Source: an uncultured Lachnospiraceae bacterium (lineage in GTDB: Bacteria; Bacillota; Clostridia; Lachnospirales; Lachnospiraceae). Taken from it: a DNA stretch of 64,000 bases. The notes below the pieces were generated by a model. That model worked only from the letters and a program-made list of their open reading frames with translations, ran no database searches and had not been told where the DNA came from. The position numbers and the translations under genes are program-made. Below are positions 62,356-64,000 of the stretch, piece by piece. The DNA lies in contig CANRIV010000004.1 of the NCBI GenBank assembly GCA_947630805.1, positions 1-64,000 on the forward strand, written 5' to 3'. Positions within the stretch are counted from its first letter, which is position 1. Each line of letters begins with the position of its first letter.

Positions 62356-62751
62356 TTATCTCTTTGAGAACTGTGGAGCTTTTCTGGCTGCTTTGAGACC
62401 GTATTTCTTTCTTTCCTTCATTCTGGAATCTCTTGTCAGGAATCCGGCTTTCTTCAATGTAAGTCTGTATGCTTCTGCATCCATCTGTACTAACGCTCTT
62501 GCAATACCATGTCTGATTGCACCTGCCTGTCCTGTAAATCCGCCGCCATGTACGCTGATTACAATGTCAACTTTATCTGTCGCATCTACTGCCTCTAATG
62601 GCTGACGAACAACCACTTTTAATGTCTCAAGACCAAAATAATCATCAATGTCTCTTTTATTAATTGTTATATTTCCTTTGCCAGGCATTACATATACTCT
62701 GGCAACACTGCTTTTTCTTCTACCTGTTCCATAATACTTTTCTGTAGCCAT
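62356..62751 (-). CDS. rpsI: 30S ribosomal protein S9
   Basis: The 131-aa protein has [14 protein letters not shown] (residues 5-18), [19 protein letters not shown] (about 69-87) and the C-terminal KAPQFSKR that reaches the P-site tRNA. The ATG at 62751 follows AGGAGGAGATAACA. It is 21 bp after rplM; rplM-rpsI is a conserved pair. Confidence 0.98.
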   Translation of the reverse strand: MATEKYYGTGRRKSSVARVYVMPGKGNITINKRDIDDYFGLETLKVVVRQPLEAVDATDKVDIVISVHGGGFTGQAGAIRHGIARALVQMDAEAYRLTLKKAGFLTRDSRMKERKKYGLKAARKAPQFSKR

Positions 62752-62772
62752 TGTTATCTCCTCCTATCAGCA

Positions 62773-63201
62773 TTAAAATGTTAATTCTTCCGGTTTCTGA
62801 GCTGCATGTGGATGCTCTGCGCCGGCATAAACAAAAAGTTTCTTCATCATGCTTCTTCCCAAAGGTCCCTTTGGAAGCATTCCCTTTACTGCAAGTTCAA
62901 TAACACTCTCTGGCTTTTTAGAAAGCTTATCTTTCAAAGTTACTTCTTTCATACCACCAACATATTCTGAATGACGATAGTAAATTTTCTGGTCTAACTT
63001 CTTACCTGTTACTTTAATCTTTTCTGCGTTTGTTACAATTACATAATCGCCTGTATCAATATGAGGTGTGAACTGTGGTTTATTCTTTCCTCTCAAGATT
63101 TTAGCGATTTCTGATGACAAACGTCCTAATGTATATCCTGTAGCATCAACTACATACCATTTTCTTTCAATCTTATCTGGACTAGCCATATATGTTTTCA
63201 T
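62773..63201 (-). CDS. rplM: 50S ribosomal protein L13
   Basis: The 142-aa protein has [29 protein letters not shown] (about 14-42) and the [19 protein letters not shown] segment near 107. The ATG at 63201 follows TCAGGAGGTAAACCA. Promoter at 63316-63344 and a structured leader precede it. It forms an operon with rpsI. Confidence 0.98.
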   Translation of the reverse strand: MKTYMASPDKIERKWYVVDATGYTLGRLSSEIAKILRGKNKPQFTPHIDTGDYVIVTNAEKIKVTGKKLDQKIYYRHSEYVGGMKEVTLKDKLSKKPESVIELAVKGMLPKGPLGRSMMKKLFVYAGAEHPHAAQKPEELTF

Positions 63202-63309
63202 TGGTTTACCTCCTGAAATCTTGCATATCTTATAAAAACTGAGTATTTTATGTCCGTACCGGGGCTTTGGCTAGGGCACAAAAACGAACGTGCATAACAC
63301 GTCACAGTA
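63202..63309 (-). promoter_or_regulatory. Candidate L13-operon leader RNA
   Basis: The 108-nt leader from the predicted start contains an ACGTG-TTATG-CACGT hairpin and a G/C-rich region (CCCTAGCCAAAGCCCCGG) before the ribosome site. Firmicute rplM operons often carry an autoregulatory L13 leader; I cannot confirm the family by eye. Confidence 0.4.
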
Positions 63310-63315
63310 GAATTT

Positions 63316-63344
63316 ATTATATAATAAGTCAAATTTGATGTCAA
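63316..63344 (-). promoter_or_regulatory. Promoter of rplM-rpsI
   Basis: Perfect TTGACA (63339-63344) and TATAAT (63316-63321) with a 17-bp spacer on the minus strand. Confidence 0.9.
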
Positions 63345-63358
63345 CAATAAAATTTACA

Positions 63359-64000
63359 TTATTTCCTATCCTGTTTTGAGAATTCAAATTCAATTCCTAC
63401 CAATGTTAATCCCTTTGCGGGAGACTTCGGTCCGGCCATATCCCGGTCCCTGGCATCAAGAATTTCTTTCACATGCTCCGGAGGGTATACCTTCATTCCC
63501 ACCTTAATTAGAGTTCCCACGATAATTCTTACCATATTGTACAGAAATCCATTTCCACTGATACTTATCGCAATAACATCATTTTCTTTTGAAATGTCCA
63601 AATGATAAATTGTTCTTACCGTCGTTTTTACCTGACTTCCGGAAGAACAAAAACTTGCAAAATCATGTTCTCCCACAATATATTGACAAGCCTGTCTCAT
63701 ACGCTCTATATCCAATGGTACATACACAAAATGCGTATACAGCCTCTGCATCGGATCCGGAAATCTTCTATTTAAAATTTTATATACATATGTTTTTGTA
63801 CTATTGCAATATCTTGGATGAAAATCCAATGCTACTTCCTCAGACTTTAATATCCGGATATCTTCCGGCAGTCTCTGATTGAGCGCAAAAGATATCTTTT
63901 CCGGTGGGATTTTAGTTCTGGTATCAAATACGGCTACGTTTCCCATGGCATGTACACCGGAATCTGTCCTGCTGGCGCCAATCACAAATATTTCTTCTTC
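63359..64000 (-). CDS. truA: tRNA pseudouridine(38-40) synthase TruA (N-terminus beyond right edge)
   Basis: TruA converts uridines 38-40 of the anticodon arm to pseudouridine. The catalytic Asp is in ASRTDSGVHA near the right edge, and the GNGFLYNMVRI and GPKSPAKGLTLVGIEF segments follow. 214 codons are seen without a start; the reading frame is open to position 64000, so the first 40 or so residues lie outside. It lies upstream of rplM on the same strand but has its stop before the rplM promoter. Confidence 0.95.
   Translation of the reverse strand, partial: EEEIFVIGASRTDSGVHAMGNVAVFDTRTKIPPEKISFALNQRLPEDIRILKSEEVALDFHPRYCNSTKTYVYKILNRRFPDPMQRLYTHFVYVPLDIERMRQACQYIVGEHDFASFCSSGSQVKTTVRTIYHLDISKENDVIAISISGNGFLYNMVRIIVGTLIKVGMKVYPPEHVKEILDARDRDMAGPKSPAKGLTLVGIEFEFSKQDRK

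Overview
The window looks like chromosomal DNA of a low-GC anaerobic Clostridia, most likely a gut Lachnospiraceae. The sequence is AT-rich and starts are preceded by AGGAGG-type ribosome sites. Markers of anaerobic life are class III ribonucleotide reductase, a monomeric [FeFe] hydrogenase, rubrerythrin and ECF vitamin-uptake S components. The species assignment is inference from gene content. Almost every gene lies on the minus strand, so the window reads right to left as one arm of a replichore. Only four real genes are on the plus strand: an SDR, the hydrogenase, an ECF S component and an HD protein.

Layout, left to right. 1-400: probable leader and two promoters of an rRNA operon that continues off the left edge. 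395-5312: a tRNA-maturation block with two tRNA-Ser genes, ispD, tsaD, RNase Z, a zinc-ribbon protein, rimI, tsaB and tsaE; three t6A genes, a tRNA 3'-end nuclease and tRNA genes are contiguous. 5343-6640: a hairpin-rich spacer, then ribU behind an FMN riboswitch. 6655-10475: aspartate/threonine operon hom - phosphoglycerate-mutase-like protein (probable homoserine kinase) - lysC. 10664-14450: prfB and secA. 14625-18685: an sce7726 protein, ribosome hibernation factor, and a secreted NlpC/P60 hydrolase with a WalR-type operator, next to a divergent SDR. 18768-26973: lipoprotein, aldo/keto reductase, two adjacent beta-helix carbohydrate-active-type proteins, cupin, small alarmone synthetase and a DUF554 protein. 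27289-37524: nrdD (NrdR boxes), MATE pump, hydrogenase plus ECF S component (Rex-like operator), mgtE (with a 31-codon upstream ORF), pyk and an HD protein. 37628-45867: secreted GH81 beta-1,3-glucanase, TVP38/DedA-like protein, uppP and a secreted Ig-like/NlpC protein. 45984-62000: amino-acid ABC transporter, RND exporter with a large coiled-coil insertion, PTS IICBA, patatin, rubrerythrin, a large discoidin-domain secreted protein, PnuC, SDR and mutY. 62356-64000: rpsI, rplM and a truA gene cut by the right edge.

The most unusual items are: (1) a short ORF with a strong ribosome site and an acidic/proline segment in the mgtE leader, a candidate Mg2+-sensing leader peptide; (2) a 112-bp hairpin-rich dispersed repeat present at three loci, tandem at two; (3) an RND exporter carrying about 255 extra, largely coiled-coil residues in its first extracytoplasmic loop with no fusion-protein gene nearby; (4) lysine-rich Ig/FN3-like modules shared by three secreted proteins; and (5) operator matches (WalR, NrdR, Rex) placed plausibly at the promoters of the functionally expected genes. 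Several genes (GH81 and two beta-helix proteins) hint at beta-1,3-glucan use, but this is inference.
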